From Dyadobacter sp. 676 (lineage in GTDB: Bacteria > Bacteroidota > Bacteroidia > Cytophagales > Spirosomataceae), in assembly GCF_040448675.1 (NCBI RefSeq), contig NZ_CP159289.1:6741001-6805000 (forward strand): 64,000 nt of DNA. The letters run 5' to 3'. Below are positions 1 to 10,044 of the stretch, in pieces (position 1 is the first letter of the stretch; every line of letters starts with the position of its first letter). The notes below the pieces were generated by a model. It had not been told where the DNA came from. It did not search any database and was given only the letters and a program-made list of their open reading frames with translations. Both the position numbers and the translations under genes were made by a program.

Positions 1-838
1 TCCGCATTTTCGTCATCGCTGGCCAGCGCGTTCGCGGCTTCCGAAAAAGCATTGGGGCCGCAGTTGAATGGCAAAATCAACCACTCGGTGTGCAAATGGT
101 GTTATAGCAAAATCCCGCTCGATACATTTGCGCAGGAATGCAAAAAAATCGGTCTTACATCCATTGAACTGCTGGGCCCGGAAGAATGGCCGGTTATTAA
201 GAAATATGGGCTTACCTGCGCATTGCCCTGGGGCGAAGGCTTGACCCGCAGCATCGATAAGGGTTTTAACGACCCGAAAAACCACGAAGAACTCATCAAG
301 GGTTTCGAAGACGTAATCCCGAAAGTCCGGGCTGCCGGCTACGACAAAATCATCTGCTTCTCGGGCAATCGCCGGGGAATGTCGGATTACGACGGAATAC
401 GCAATTGTGCCGAAGGCATCCGCAAGCTGATCCCGACCGCTGAAAAGCACAATGTTACGCTCGTTATGGAGCTGCTGAACAGCAAGGTCAACCACAAGGA
501 CTATATGTGCGATCGGACAGAGTGGGGGGGCTGCCCTTTGCGAAGCGGTCGGCTCCGAGAAGTTTAAGTTGCTTTATGATATTTACCATATGCAAATTCA
601 GGAAGGTGATGTGATCGCCACCATTAAAAAATATCATAAATACATTGCCCACTATCACACGGGCGGCGTACCAGGGCGTCACGAGATCGATGAAACCCAG
701 GAGCTCTACTATCCCGCGATTATGAAGGCCATTGTAGAAACCGGTTACAAAGGATTCGTAGGGCAGGAGTTCGTCCCGAGCCGTGGCGACGATCTTGCTT
801 CCCTGAAACAAGGTGTTACCATTTGCGACGTAGCCTAG
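1..838 (+). pseudogene. Tat-type xylose isomerase-like TIM barrel protein, 5' cut off and frameshifted
   Basis: Related to the hydroxypyruvate isomerase / sugar-phosphate isomerase family (AP endonuclease 2-like TIM barrel); the substrate is unknown. The frame is open from base 1 and starts with the end of a signal peptide (SLASAFAAS), so the true start lies before the window. The sequence follows the intact gene just downstream (about three quarters identical by eye) until a run of seven G at 524-530. There the frame changes and ends at 567, while homology resumes in another frame from about 530 and runs to the stop at 836-838. Removing one G restores a continuous W-G-A-A-L-C-E reading. It is either a sequencing or assembly overcall or a real inactivation. 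Gene family is fairly sure; gene status is not. Confidence 0.8.
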
Positions 839-863
839 ACATTGACATTCAATTACTTATATT

Positions 864-1733
864 ATGCCAACGAGAAGAAGCGCATTAAAAAATATAGCAG
901 CCGGAACAGCAGGAGTGCTTTCTATTTCCGAAGTTTTTGCCAAAAACGAAGCAGTTTTAGGGACTAAACTGAATGGTAAAATCAACCATTCGGTATGCAA
1001 ATGGTGCTACGGTAAAATTCCGCTCGACACCTTTGCGCAGGAATGCAAAAAGATCGGTATTACATCCATTGAATTGCTCGGGCCGGAGGACTGGCCCACT
1101 TTAAAAAAGTACGGTCTAACCTGCGCTTTGCCCAACGGCGCAGGGATGGGAATCGAGAAAGGATTCAACGACCCGGCGCTACACGACGAGCTTGTCAAAA
1201 GCTACGAGGACATTTTTCCGAAATTGAAAGAAGCCGGTTATAAAACGATTATCTGTTTTTCCGGTAACCGCCGCGGAATGTCGGACTATGATGGAATGCG
1301 AAACTGCGCCATCGGTTTGCGCCGGCTGATGCCTTCCGCCGAAAAGTACGGTATTACCATGATCATGGAATTGCTCAATAGCAAAGTGAACCACCGCGAT
1401 TACATGTGCGACCACACGGCTTGGGGCGCGGGCCTTTGCGAGATGGTCGGTTCGGAAAACTTCAAGTTGCTGTACGACATTTATCACATGTCGATCATGG
1501 AAGGCGACGTCATCGCGACCATCAGGCAGTACCACAAATACATCGGCCATTACCATACCGGCGGCGTACCGGGCCGGGCGGAAATCGACGAAACCCAGGA
1601 ACTATATTATCCGGCGATCATGAAGGCGATTGTCGAAACCGGGTACCAGGGATTTGTCGCACAAGAGTTCATTCCCAAGCGCGAACCGCTGGTTTCTCTG
1701 GCTGAATGCGTGAAGATTTGTGACATAGCTTGA
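864..1733 (+). CDS. Tat-exported hydroxypyruvate isomerase-like TIM barrel protein
   Basis: A 289-residue protein of the xylose isomerase-like TIM barrel / hydroxypyruvate isomerase family. The N-terminus (MPTRRSALKNIAAGTAG) has a twin-arginine motif and a short hydrophobic stretch, so export to the periplasm is likely. Family-typical acidic segments are visible: MELLNSK near residue 170 and AQEF near residue 270, where metal-binding or catalytic Glu residues are expected; an H-Y-H-T-G segment lies near residue 230. It starts 25 bp after the end of the damaged paralogue, so the two are a tandem duplication and probably one transcript. The reaction and substrate cannot be told from sequence. 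Isomerisation or epimerisation of a keto-sugar or sugar acid is the family expectation. Confidence 0.85.
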   Translation: MPTRRSALKNIAAGTAGVLSISEVFAKNEAVLGTKLNGKINHSVCKWCYGKIPLDTFAQECKKIGITSIELLGPEDWPTLKKYGLTCALPNGAGMGIEKGFNDPALHDELVKSYEDIFPKLKEAGYKTIICFSGNRRGMSDYDGMRNCAIGLRRLMPSAEKYGITMIMELLNSKVNHRDYMCDHTAWGAGLCEMVGSENFKLLYDIYHMSIMEGDVIATIRQYHKYIGHYHTGGVPGRAEIDETQELYYPAIMKAIVETGYQGFVAQEFIPKREPLVSLAECVKICDIA

Positions 1734-1746
1734 CAGCCTTTTGAAA

Positions 1747-1800
1747 TTTTTACACAAGAACGGCTCGATTTGATCAAATCGAGCCGTTCTTGTGTAAAAA
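1747..1800. repeat. Perfect 54-bp palindrome
   Basis: Bases 1747-1773 are the exact reverse complement of 1774-1800, with no loop; the centre is TTGATCAA. It starts 13 bp after the stop of the isomerase-like gene. It would form a very stable cruciform or RNA hairpin. The T run is on the left and the A run on the right, the reverse of a canonical intrinsic terminator. It could still protect or end transcripts coming from both sides, since the facing gene pair (1733 and 2098) is convergent. The rest of the 1734-2097 gap holds only the second hairpin at 2039-2088 and AT-rich sequence. Confidence 0.9.
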
Positions 1801-2038
1801 TGAATTTTCCTATACCAATCACAGATCTTGCAATACCGCCATACATGTGCTGTCTATCAAAACTATACGCGCAAAATTCAGCAAAACCATAGCTCTGACA
1901 TTTAAACAAAACCTACCAACCCGGAGTCGGGGTTAGTGTACTTGATTCTAAGGCCGATCCTCGCAATTAGCAATTTTGCTATATGACCTCTCGGAAATAC
2001 TACGTGTTGTATAATTTATATTATGTTAAATAGACTTT

Positions 2039-2088
2039 TCAATATAGAAGAGCCCGGGAACGGCTCTCCCCGGGCTCTTCTATATTGA
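2039..2088. terminator. Hairpin with 20-bp perfect stem (probable convergent terminator)
   Basis: Bases 2039-2058 pair exactly with 2069-2088 around a 10-base loop (2059-2068). It lies 9 bp beyond the stop codon of the minus-strand TPR gene and faces the plus-strand isomerase genes. There is no clean T run after the stem on either strand, so termination is inferred from position and stability. Confidence 0.6.
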
Positions 2089-2097
2089 GGATCTATG

Positions 2098-3559
2098 TTA
2101 TTCTACACAAGCGATCCCCTTGCCTTCGAACTGTTGAAGAACATTGTTCAAAGTTTCAAGCGTCTCTTTCGCTTCCGCGGCATCCTTTGCCTGAACGGCT
2201 CTTTCGAAATAAGGCTTGGCTTTTTTGAATTTTCCGCAAACACGGCCTTCAACTTCCTTGCCTTTTTGCTGATACTCAGTCATGTTCATTCTATCCACTT
2301 CGCCTTTCAAAACAACCGCTTCGTTGAAGTAAAGAGCTCCCAGGCTGTACAATGCATCGTAATTGGTTGCATCAACTTCGAGAGCCGCACGGTAATTCTT
2401 TTCGGCAAGTTCGAGATTCTTTTTCTGGTCAGCTTTCAGAGTAGCCAGTTCTTTTTCAGCGCTAGCCGCATTTCCGCTATTCTGCTTGGCCGCTTCCTGG
2501 GCCGTGGCCAGTTCTTTCTCAAGATTTGCGACAGCCGTTGCAGATTCTTTCTTTTTGTTGTTGACATCGGCCAGTTGTCTTTTCAGGTCAGCATTCTTAG
2601 GTTGCTTCTTGATCAACGCGGTGATTCTCTTGATCTCGCCATCGAAAACCTCGTTCTTCGATTTCTCGTCGGCGATAGATTTCGTAAGCGTAGCTACCTT
2701 ATCCTCACCGCCGCCTGCCTGTGCCTGCAATTCCTTGATCCGGCCTCCTTGCTTGGTTGCCATGTTATCGTAAAGCAATGCGAGGTTAACCAGGTTCTGA
2801 ACATTTTTGGGATCGTTTTGAATCAGTGCTTCAAGTTCCTTGATAGCCTGATCTTCCTTACCCGAGGCCAACAGAATGTTAACGACCTCGGCTTTCAGAT
2901 CTTTGTTTCCGGGCGACTGCGCCAAACCCTTGTTCAAAGTTTCGATTGCCTTGTCGAAGTTGTTTTCCGAACGGTACAATTGAGCCAATCCGTAATATAC
3001 GCTGGGATCTTTACCTCCATTGGTTACATAGTTTTCGAAAGATGCTTTCGCAACATCCTTTTTATCAAGTTGTTGCGCCGCGATACCTCCATAAAGAGCT
3101 GCCAACGTGTCTTTCTTGTTGATTCCCTGCGCCGCCTCGAACATTTCAAGTGCACCGTTCAGGTTCTTAGCCTGGTACTTTTCGGCACCTTGCTTCACAA
3201 ACGCGTTGAAAAGCTGCGTCCCTTCGCCGCCGTTCAGGATATTGGTAGCTTCTTTTGAAGACTTTCCTGGCTCACCTTTTTTTGTTAACATCCAGTTCAA
3301 CCACCTTTTTGTAGGCTTCCATGGCGGTTTTAGCGGCACTGGAGTCTACTTCGGAACCTTGCAGGGCTATGTTTTCATAAAGTTTTGCACGTTCCATCCA
3401 GAAAGAAGCCTTGGCACTTGCTTTTGGGTCGGCTGCATCTTTATCGCTTTTCTCTTTGTCTTTACGAAATCCATCTACCATAGCCTTGTTCACAGCGTCC
3501 TGCGCCATCGCAGCACAGCCGAACAGGCTAAGTGCAGAAACTAAAAACAGTTTTTTCAT
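2098..3559 (-). pseudogene. Exported TPR / coiled-coil protein, frameshifted near the N-terminus
   Basis: A cell-envelope protein of about 486 residues if read through. It has a signal peptide (MKKLFLVSALSLFGCAAMAQ), tetratricopeptide-type helical repeats over the first half (for example PSVYYGLAQLYRSENNFDKA), a Lys/Glu-rich coiled coil in the middle (EKELATAQEAAKQ) and further TPR-like repeats before the C-terminus. It follows gyrA with a 72-bp gap. The frame breaks at a seven-T run (3277-3283; A7 on the coding strand): the N-terminal frame stops after VELDVNKKR, and the remaining protein continues as KKGEPGKSSKEA in another frame. One A fewer joins them. A sequencing error, slippage or a real mutation are all possible. 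The role is not known; TPRs usually mediate protein contacts. Confidence 0.8.
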
Positions 3560-3631
3560 AAATATTAACTTTGGTTGTGATTGATTGTTCGAGTCCTAAA
3601 TATAAATCAATTAATATAATTTTTACAAAAA

Positions 3632-6259
3632 TCATGCCTCTGCGTCGTCGGAAGGCTCTTCATCCTCTTCCTCGTCGTCAGCTGCGACATCTTCGTCCTC
3701 GTCCAACTCATCATCAGATACAATTACATCGTCCTCCGAAGCGCCTTCTACCTGCGCTACCGGTTTGGCTACTACGTTACCTTCCTCATCCAGTTCCTCG
3801 GCTTTTTCGTCCGGGTCCTTCTGAATGCGGGTCACCGAAGTGATCTCGTCCGAATTGTTCAAACGGATCAGCTTCACGCCCTGCGTGTTACGTCCAGCCT
3901 GACGAATCTCTTCGACGCTCATTCGGATAGCGATACCGTTACGGGTAATGATCATCAGGTCATCCTGCTCGGTTACCTCGCGGATCGCCACCAGTTTGCC
4001 TACCTTGTCGGTCGCATTCATGGTCGACACTCCTTTTCCGCCACGGTTCGTAACCCGATAACTATCTATCGCCGAGCGCTTTCCGTAACCATTTTCGGAT
4101 ACCACCAGCAGTTGCGCGTCTTCGCGGCTGATACAAACCATACCGATCACCTTGTTCTCAGGATCGCCCAGGTTGATACCCCGTACGCCGGCAGCGGTAC
4201 GGCCCATCGGCCGAACGCCTTTTTCGTTAAACCGGACGGCACGACCGGCGGCGGATGCGATTACGATGTCGTTGTCACCGTTGGTCAGCGCTACGTCCAG
4301 CAGCCTGTCGCCTTCGTTGATGGAAATCGCGATAATACCGTTCGTGCGCGGACGCGAGTACGCTTCGAGCAATGTCTTTTTAATAGTGCCCTGCTCGGTA
4401 CACATAATGAGGTAATTATTGTTGATATAATCCTCATCCGACAAAGTTTTTACATTAATTACCGAACGGATCGAGTCGCCGCTTTCGAGGCTGATCAAAT
4501 TCTGGATCGGGCGGCCTTTGGATGTTTTGCTTCCTTCGGGCACTTCGTAAACCTTCATCCAGAACAACTTGCCGTACTCGGTGAAAATCAGCAGGTAGTT
4601 GAGCATCGTCGCGGAGAACAGGTGCTCGGTAAAATCGGTGTCTTTTGTTTTCACACCGCGCGAACCTACCCCTCCCCTCGTTTGCGTCCGGTACTCCGAC
4701 AACGGCGTACGTTTAATATAGCCTTCATTGGAAATGGTAATCAGCATTTCCTCGTCGGCGATCATATCCTCGTCGCTGAATTCCTCTGCGGAGAACTCGA
4801 TGGTCGTCCTGCGTGCATCGCCGTAACGTTCCTTAATATCGGTCAGCTCGGTTTTGATGATCTCGTACTTGCGGTATTCGTTGGCAAGAATGTCTTTCAA
4901 ATCGGCGATCAGGATCATGATATCTTCATATTCCTTCACGATCTTCTCTCTTTCCAGGCCTGTCAACCGTTGCAAACGCATGTCGAGGATCGCGCGTGCC
5001 TGGATTTCGGAGAGGTTGAATTGCTCCATCAAGCCGTTCTTCGCGGTCTCGGGGTCGCGCGCGGCACGGATCAACGCGATCACGGCGTCGAGATTATCGA
5101 GCGCGATCAGCAAACCTTCGAGGATGTGCGCCCGCTTTTCAGCTTCGCGTAGCTCATACTCGGTCCGGCGGGTAATCACCACGATCCGGTGGTCCACATA
5201 ATGCCTGATCAGGTCTTTGAGGTTCAGCAGAACCGGACGGCCTTTTACAAGCGCCACGTTGTTAACCCCGAAAGAAGTTTGTAACGGGGTGTATTTGAAC
5301 AAATGGTTCAATACGATATTCGGTATCGCGTCTTTCTTCAAATCGAAAACAATGCGCATACCGTCGCGGTCCGACTCGTCGCGGATGTCGGAAATACCGT
5401 CGAGTTTCTTTTCATTGATCAGCGCCGCGATCCGTTCGATCATCGCCGCTTTGTTGATCATATACGGGATTTCCGTAACGATAATCTGTTCGCGGCCGGT
5501 TTTCGACACTTCGAATTGCGCCTTCGAACGCATGATAATACTGCCACGACCGGTTTCGTACGCAGCCCGCACGCCATTATAGCCGTAAATAATCCCTCCT
5601 GTCGGGAAGTCGGGAGCTTTTACATGCTCCATCAGTTCCGGGATCGTAATGTCGTTGTTGTCGATGTAAGCGAGCACGCCGTCCACAACCTCGTTCAGGT
5701 TATGCGGTGCCATATTGGTAGCCATACCTACCGCAATACCCGAAGAGCCGTTTACGAGCAGGTTCGGGAATTTGGCCGGAAGCACCGAGGGTTCATTAAG
5801 CGAGTCGTCGAAATTCGGCTGGAAGTCGACAGTGTCCTTGTTCAGGTCCGCGAGCAGCTCGTCGGCGATTCTTTTCAGCCTCGCCTCCGTGTAACGCATT
5901 GCCGCCGGGTTGTCGCCATCGATCGACCCGAAGTTACCCTGGCCATCGACCAGCGGATATCGCAACGACCATGGCTGGGCCATCCTGACCATCGTGTTAT
6001 AAACAGACGAGTCGCCGTGCGGGTGGTATTTACCCAGAACTTCCCCTACGATACGGGCTGATTTCTTATGGGCTCGGTTGTAATTAACGCCCAGATCGTC
6101 CATTCCGTAAAGGACCCGCCGGTGAACGGGTTTCAGACCATCGCGAACGTCGGGCAAAGCGCGGGAGATGATAACGGACATCGAATAATCGATGTAGGCC
6201 CCACGCATTTCATCCTCAATATTAATGGGGATGATGTTTTCACCAGGAGATTCTGCCAT
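3632..6259 (-). CDS. gyrA: DNA gyrase subunit A
   Basis: DNA gyrase subunit A (875 residues), the breakage-reunion subunit of the A2B2 enzyme that introduces negative supercoils. The start [18 protein letters not shown] is typical. The catalytic tyrosine is Y123 in [10 protein letters not shown]. The quinolone-resistance region reads [20 protein letters not shown], with Ser84 equal to E. coli Ser83 and Asn88 where E. coli has Asp87. The C-terminal domain carries a GyrA-box-like TNRGGKG segment, and the protein ends in a long Asp/Glu-rich tail of about 55 residues ([20 protein letters not shown]), a common modulator of wrapping activity. It stands alone, with gyrB not in view. A very secure call. 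Confidence 0.98.
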   Translation of the reverse strand: MAESPGENIIPINIEDEMRGAYIDYSMSVIISRALPDVRDGLKPVHRRVLYGMDDLGVNYNRAHKKSARIVGEVLGKYHPHGDSSVYNTMVRMAQPWSLRYPLVDGQGNFGSIDGDNPAAMRYTEARLKRIADELLADLNKDTVDFQPNFDDSLNEPSVLPAKFPNLLVNGSSGIAVGMATNMAPHNLNEVVDGVLAYIDNNDITIPELMEHVKAPDFPTGGIIYGYNGVRAAYETGRGSIIMRSKAQFEVSKTGREQIIVTEIPYMINKAAMIERIAALINEKKLDGISDIRDESDRDGMRIVFDLKKDAIPNIVLNHLFKYTPLQTSFGVNNVALVKGRPVLLNLKDLIRHYVDHRIVVITRRTEYELREAEKRAHILEGLLIALDNLDAVIALIRAARDPETAKNGLMEQFNLSEIQARAILDMRLQRLTGLEREKIVKEYEDIMILIADLKDILANEYRKYEIIKTELTDIKERYGDARRTTIEFSAEEFSDEDMIADEEMLITISNEGYIKRTPLSEYRTQTRGGVGSRGVKTKDTDFTEHLFSATMLNYLLIFTEYGKLFWMKVYEVPEGSKTSKGRPIQNLISLESGDSIRSVINVKTLSDEDYINNNYLIMCTEQGTIKKTLLEAYSRPRTNGIIAISINEGDRLLDVALTNGDNDIVIASAAGRAVRFNEKGVRPMGRTAAGVRGINLGDPENKVIGMVCISREDAQLLVVSENGYGKRSAIDSYRVTNRGGKGVSTMNATDKVGKLVAIREVTEQDDLMIITRNGIAIRMSVEEIRQAGRNTQGVKLIRLNNSDEITSVTRIQKDPDEKAEELDEEGNVVAKPVAQVEGASEDDVIVSDDELDEDEDVAADDEEEDEEPSDDAEA

Positions 6260-6544
6260 AAAGAGTTAGAAAAGAACCAAAATTTTAAATTGAGCAAGCC
6301 GGTGATATTCAACTGCCCAATGGATTAACACAATCTTGTCAGTACTAAAAAGTCAAATTTCGCCATTTTTAAGCATTCTAACAAACTATCTTTTGTGCTA
6401 TTTCGAGCCTCCGGCCGTATATGCGTGACTATCCGTTCTTTACCTCTCAGAAATATCCGCGGGAAAACTAAATTGGCTTCTATCATTAAAAATCCCGTTC
6501 TTCCCACTTATTAGCAAAAGCTTAATTTCTCACAATTTTCACCT

Positions 6545-7849
6545 ATGCCTTTACTATTGACCTTCATCGCGATCCTCGCCCTGATACTGCTTATTGCCTG
6601 GCTCAAAATCGACACATTCATTTCCTTTCTGCTGGTCTCCATCGCGCTGGGACTCGCGAGCGGGCTGGATGTGGATACCGTAAGCAAGGCTATACAAAAG
6701 GGCGTGGGAGGGACACTGGGCGATCTTGTCCTTATCGTCGGCTTTGGGGCGATGCTGGGAAAAATGGTGGCCGACAGCGGGGCGGCGCAACGGATTACCG
6801 ACGCGCTCATCAGCCTTTTTGGCCAAAAATATATTCAGTGGGGCATGGCACTTGCCGGGTTTGTGATAGGGATACCATTGTTTTACAACGCAGGGTTCGT
6901 GATCGTCATCCCGCTGATTTTCATGATCAGCGCCACAGCCCGCTTACCATTATTGTATATAGGTATTCCAATGTTATCCGCATTGTCGGTAGCGCATGGG
7001 TACCTCCCACCCCACCCTTCCCCGGCTGCAATTGCCAGTCAGTTGCATGCCGACCTCGGCAAGACATTGTTCTATGGAATGATCGTTTCCCTGCCCGCCA
7101 TCGCCGTGGCCGGCCCTGTTTTTGGAAAGACACTGAAGCGCTTTCAACCCAAGCCGGACGAAGATCTTTTTGACGTAAAACCTCGCCCCGCGTCCGAGCT
7201 CCCGGGGCTGGGCATCAGCGTGGTAACCGCATTGCTTCCCGTTTTCCTGCTGACTTCCATGTCGGGGATCAAACGCATTTATCCCGGTAGCAAACTCATA
7301 GCCCTCCTTGCCGAGCCGTATTTCGGAATGCTCGTTTCAGTGCTTTTCGCGGCATATGTACTAGGCGTGAAGCGCGGCATGAGCATGAAAATGGTGGGTA
7401 AATCGATGGAGGAGGCTTTTAAGGGCGTCTCGACGATCCTGCTCATCATCGCGGGGGCCGGTGTTTTCAAAGAAATCATGACCGCAGGCGGCGTGAGTAC
7501 CTACATTGCCGAAAGCCTGAAAGGAATGGACATCTCGCCGCTTCTGCTCAGCTGGGCCATTGCGGCGGTAATCCGGGTTTGTGTAGGCTCGGCCACAGTT
7601 GCCGGACTTACTACCGTGGGCATTCTCGCACCGTTGCTGGCCAACGCCGGGGTGCCATCGGAATTGCTCGTACTTGCCATCGGATCAGGCAGTTTAATGT
7701 TTTCCCACCTGAACGACGGCGGCTTCTGGCTCTTCAAGGAGTACTTCAACCTGAGCATCAAAGACACGATCCTGACCTGGTCCGTAATGGAAACAATTGT
7801 GTCTATAATGGGTTTGCTGGGTGTTTTGATACTAAATTTGTTCGTCTAG
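6545..7849 (+). CDS. GntP-family permease (gluconate / organic acid : H+ symporter)
   Basis: A 434-residue, very hydrophobic inner-membrane protein with about 12 membrane segments, matching the GntP family in length and in motifs such as GVGGTLGDLVLIVGFGAMLGK and VAHGYLPPHPSP. The family imports gluconate or related hydroxy acids by proton symport; some members transport D-serine. It starts a plus-strand series with RidA, a D-serine dehydratase/D-threonine aldolase-type enzyme and a dipeptidase. That context favours an amino acid or hydroxy amino acid over gluconate, but this is inference. A 373-bp gap follows, so co-transcription with ridA is not certain. It is divergent from gyrA. Confidence 0.9.
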   Translation: MPLLLTFIAILALILLIAWLKIDTFISFLLVSIALGLASGLDVDTVSKAIQKGVGGTLGDLVLIVGFGAMLGKMVADSGAAQRITDALISLFGQKYIQWGMALAGFVIGIPLFYNAGFVIVIPLIFMISATARLPLLYIGIPMLSALSVAHGYLPPHPSPAAIASQLHADLGKTLFYGMIVSLPAIAVAGPVFGKTLKRFQPKPDEDLFDVKPRPASELPGLGISVVTALLPVFLLTSMSGIKRIYPGSKLIALLAEPYFGMLVSVLFAAYVLGVKRGMSMKMVGKSMEEAFKGVSTILLIIAGAGVFKEIMTAGGVSTYIAESLKGMDISPLLLSWAIAAVIRVCVGSATVAGLTTVGILAPLLANAGVPSELLVLAIGSGSLMFSHLNDGGFWLFKEYFNLSIKDTILTWSVMETIVSIMGLLGVLILNLFV

Positions 7850-8222
7850 CCAGCTTCCGGACGGTAACACATTCGTTTATAATAGTATTCGGGACAGGGT
7901 TGAAGAACTCGGGAGATTAAGCCGCTAAAACGTCCCGCTTCTCCCGTCGGTTAGCACGGATAGCAGGGAGCGTACCAAATACTTTTTTCATTCAAAGAAG
8001 AGTATTCCAGGCACAGATATCAATCTTTGCACTATCGACTCGCTTTCCGCTATCGACTTGCCGCTCGTTTCAACGAACGTCCAGGATAAGATTTGTAAAC
8101 CAGATTTGTAGATTAAATTTAGATTACTCGTTAGAATTTACAGATTGAGATCGACTGACTAAGATTTATAGATTGCATTTAAAACCAAATTCCAGCATAC
8201 CAAATTTTATCAATTTACCACC
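7850..8222. other. 373-bp intergenic region with short degenerate repeats
   Basis: No gene is seen. It holds two near copies of CTATCGACTYGCCG-like sequence (around 8032-8070), then an AT-rich stretch from about 8088 to 8185 in which words like AGATTTGTA, TAGATTA and CAGATTGA recur (for example GATTTGTAGATTAAATTT and GATTTATAGATTGCATTT). AATCTTTG at 8022-8029 is one base from the TAnnTTTG -7 box and could start a transcript for the RidA gene. Confidence 0.5.
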
Positions 8223-8699
8223 ATGGACAATACACCTGAATCAAATTTTGCAGCACTCGGCCTTAATCTTCCTCCCGCACCGAAACCGGTGGGTGTTTAT
8301 AAACCGTTACTAATCGTCGACAAACGCTGGGTTTATGTGTCGGGCCACGGGACCGTGCAGGGCGACGGCACACTTATCATCGGCCGCATCGGCAAAGACC
8401 TCAACGCGGACCAGGGCAAACTCGCCGCTCGTCAGGTAGGTCTTGCCATCCTTTCGACACTAAAAGCCAACCTGGGAAGCCTCAACCGTGTGAAAAGGGT
8501 GATCAAAGTTCTCGGTATGGTCAACTGCACCCCGGATTTTGAAAAGCATCCATTCATTATCAACGGATGCAGCGAACTTTTCGCCAAGGTTTGGGGTGAA
8601 GAAAACGGTATCGGCGTCCGAAGCGCCGTCGGCATGGGCACATTGCCCGACAACATCCCCGTGGAGATCGAGGCGATGTTTGAGTTGGAAGAGAAGTAA
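8223..8699 (+). CDS. RidA/YjgF-family enamine-imine deaminase
   Basis: A 158-residue protein of the RidA (YjgF/YER057c/UK114) family, which hydrolyses reactive enamine or imine intermediates released by PLP-dependent dehydratases, giving 2-keto acids and ammonia. The conserved C-terminal region VRSAVGMGTLPDNIPVEIEA contains the family Arg that binds the substrate carboxylate. It is longer than classical RidA (about 125 residues) through an N-terminal extension and belongs to the longer L-PSP-like branch. It sits 6 bp before a PLP enzyme of the D-serine dehydratase type, which gives it an obvious partner: the enamine made by that enzyme. Soluble, cytoplasmic. Confidence 0.9.
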   Translation: MDNTPESNFAALGLNLPPAPKPVGVYKPLLIVDKRWVYVSGHGTVQGDGTLIIGRIGKDLNADQGKLAARQVGLAILSTLKANLGSLNRVKRVIKVLGMVNCTPDFEKHPFIINGCSELFAKVWGEENGIGVRSAVGMGTLPDNIPVEIEAMFELEEK

Positions 8700-8705
8700 T
8701 TTTGA

Positions 8706-9842
8706 ATGAGTGACCCAAACCCGCACCGCATGTCCTGGTACCCACTAACCAACCCCGACGAAGTGATTTCCCCGTCGCTGCTGTTTTATAAAGACCGTAT
8801 TGAAAGCAATGTCCGGAGCATGGTCAGCATTGCCGGTTCGCCGGAACGGCTGGTGCCGCATGTAAAGACACACAAATGCCCCGAAGTAGTTAAAATACAA
8901 CTTTCGGCGGGCATTTCGAAATTCAAATGTGCCACGATTGCCGAAGCCGAAATGGTCGCAGACGCCGGCGCTCCGTGGGTGCTGATCGCCTATCAGCTCG
9001 TCGGACCAAATATGGAACGCCTTTTTGCATTGCGCGAGAAATTTCCGGATACAACTTTCGCGTCGCTGGTCGACAATGAACAAACTGCCGGACTTCTTAG
9101 CGAGGTGTCAAAAGCTCGCGGGCTACGTGCAAGCGTATTTCTCGACGTCAACAACGGGATGAACCGTACCGGCCATGCAACCGACGAAAGCCTGCTTTCG
9201 CTTTATCGCTACGTAAGCAGCCGCGAAGGACTCTCTTTCGGCGGTGTACACATTTACGACGGGCACATTCGCAATCCGGAATTCTCGGAACGCAAAGCTG
9301 CGGCCGACGAAGCCTATGAAAAAGTACTCCCGCTACTCGACCGAATCGGAACCGAATGCGGCTACGACCCGATGATCATCGTCGGCGGCTCTCCATCGTT
9401 TACGGTGCATACCTTGCGGCCCGACGTCTACCTGAGTCCGGGAACGAATGTACTCTGGGACTGGGGTTATGGTGACCGCTTCGACGGGCAGCCTTTTGAA
9501 CACGCCGCATTGATTATCACCCGTGTCATTTCGAAACCCGCTGCCGGAATTGTTACCATCGATCTCGGCCACAAAGCCATTGCCGCCGAAAATCCGATCG
9601 AAAACCGGCTTCGTCTGCTGAATTTAAACGAGTACACATTGCTCGGGCAAAGCGAAGAACACGGCGTTTTGCAAGTAAGTACCGACGCCTGGGAAAGCAT
9701 TCAGATCGGCGACGTATTTTACGCCCTCCCCTACCACATTTGCCCAACCGTGGCGCTGCACGACTTTGCAACGGTCATCGAGGGCGGAAACGTAATCGGA
9801 GAATGGAAAATCACGGCACGAAGCAGACGTGTGACGGTGTAG
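8706..9842 (+). CDS. PLP- and metal-dependent D-threonine aldolase / D-serine dehydratase-type enzyme
   Basis: A 378-residue fold-type III PLP enzyme (alanine racemase-like N-terminal barrel plus D-serine-dehydratase-like C-terminal domain). PHVKTHK near residue 50 carries the lysine that binds PLP. LPYHICPTVALHDF near the C-terminus supplies the His and Cys that bind the divalent metal in this family. Known members deaminate D-serine or cleave D-threonine-type beta-hydroxy amino acids; the exact substrate is not decided by sequence. The flanking RidA gene (6-bp gap) fits a dehydratase that releases an enamine. The downstream dipeptidase could supply the amino acid. The first Met at 8706 gives a standard length. 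Confidence 0.88.
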   Translation: MSDPNPHRMSWYPLTNPDEVISPSLLFYKDRIESNVRSMVSIAGSPERLVPHVKTHKCPEVVKIQLSAGISKFKCATIAEAEMVADAGAPWVLIAYQLVGPNMERLFALREKFPDTTFASLVDNEQTAGLLSEVSKARGLRASVFLDVNNGMNRTGHATDESLLSLYRYVSSREGLSFGGVHIYDGHIRNPEFSERKAAADEAYEKVLPLLDRIGTECGYDPMIIVGGSPSFTVHTLRPDVYLSPGTNVLWDWGYGDRFDGQPFEHAALIITRVISKPAAGIVTIDLGHKAIAAENPIENRLRLLNLNEYTLLGQSEEHGVLQVSTDAWESIQIGDVFYALPYHICPTVALHDFATVIEGGNVIGEWKITARSRRVTV

Positions 9843-10044
9843 TAATTTTGAATGAGTGAATGACGGCGGGGATTAAGGATGATTAAATGGTTCTGTTTTG
9901 TCAGTTGTAGTCAATAGGTCATGTATTGTCCGATAACATTGTCAAAAACAACACCTGACCACACTTGACCTTCCTATTCACTCATTTACGCATTCCCCGT
10001 TCCACGGCGACTCATTCAATCATTCAATCACTAAAAACTCTCTC
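9843..10044. repeat. Intergenic region with inverted AATGAGTGAAT words
   Basis: About 200 bp without a gene. Short GAATGAGTGAATGA-like words after the aldolase-type gene are mirrored by ATTCACTCATT near 9975 and by ATTCAATCATTCAATCA just before the dipeptidase start. Between them lies CACCTGACCACACTTGACC, whose reverse complement (GGTCAAGTGTGGTCAGGTG) resembles the GTCATGTGTGGTCAG units of the repeat array at 31905-32014. Confidence 0.5.

Noticed and set aside
1747..1800. Canonical intrinsic terminator
   Set aside because: The stem is very strong, but the T run precedes it and the A run follows it; listed as a palindrome with uncertain role.
2095..3258. 387-codon plus-strand frame opposite the TPR gene
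   Set aside because: It is antisense to a clear signal-peptide/TPR/coiled-coil protein, has low-complexity Phe/Leu/Ser composition and no motif; it is a shadow of the Lys/Glu/Ala-rich coding strand.
3277..3283. Programmed ribosomal frameshift in the TPR gene
   Set aside because: The shift needed is +1, whereas A-rich slippery sites usually give -1; no stimulatory structure was seen, and two other genes show the same defect at seven-base runs of G, so error or mutation is simpler.
4112..5152. Long plus-strand frame inside gyrA
   Set aside because: It is antisense to a highly conserved housekeeping gene, with His/Arg/Val-rich composition and no known domain.
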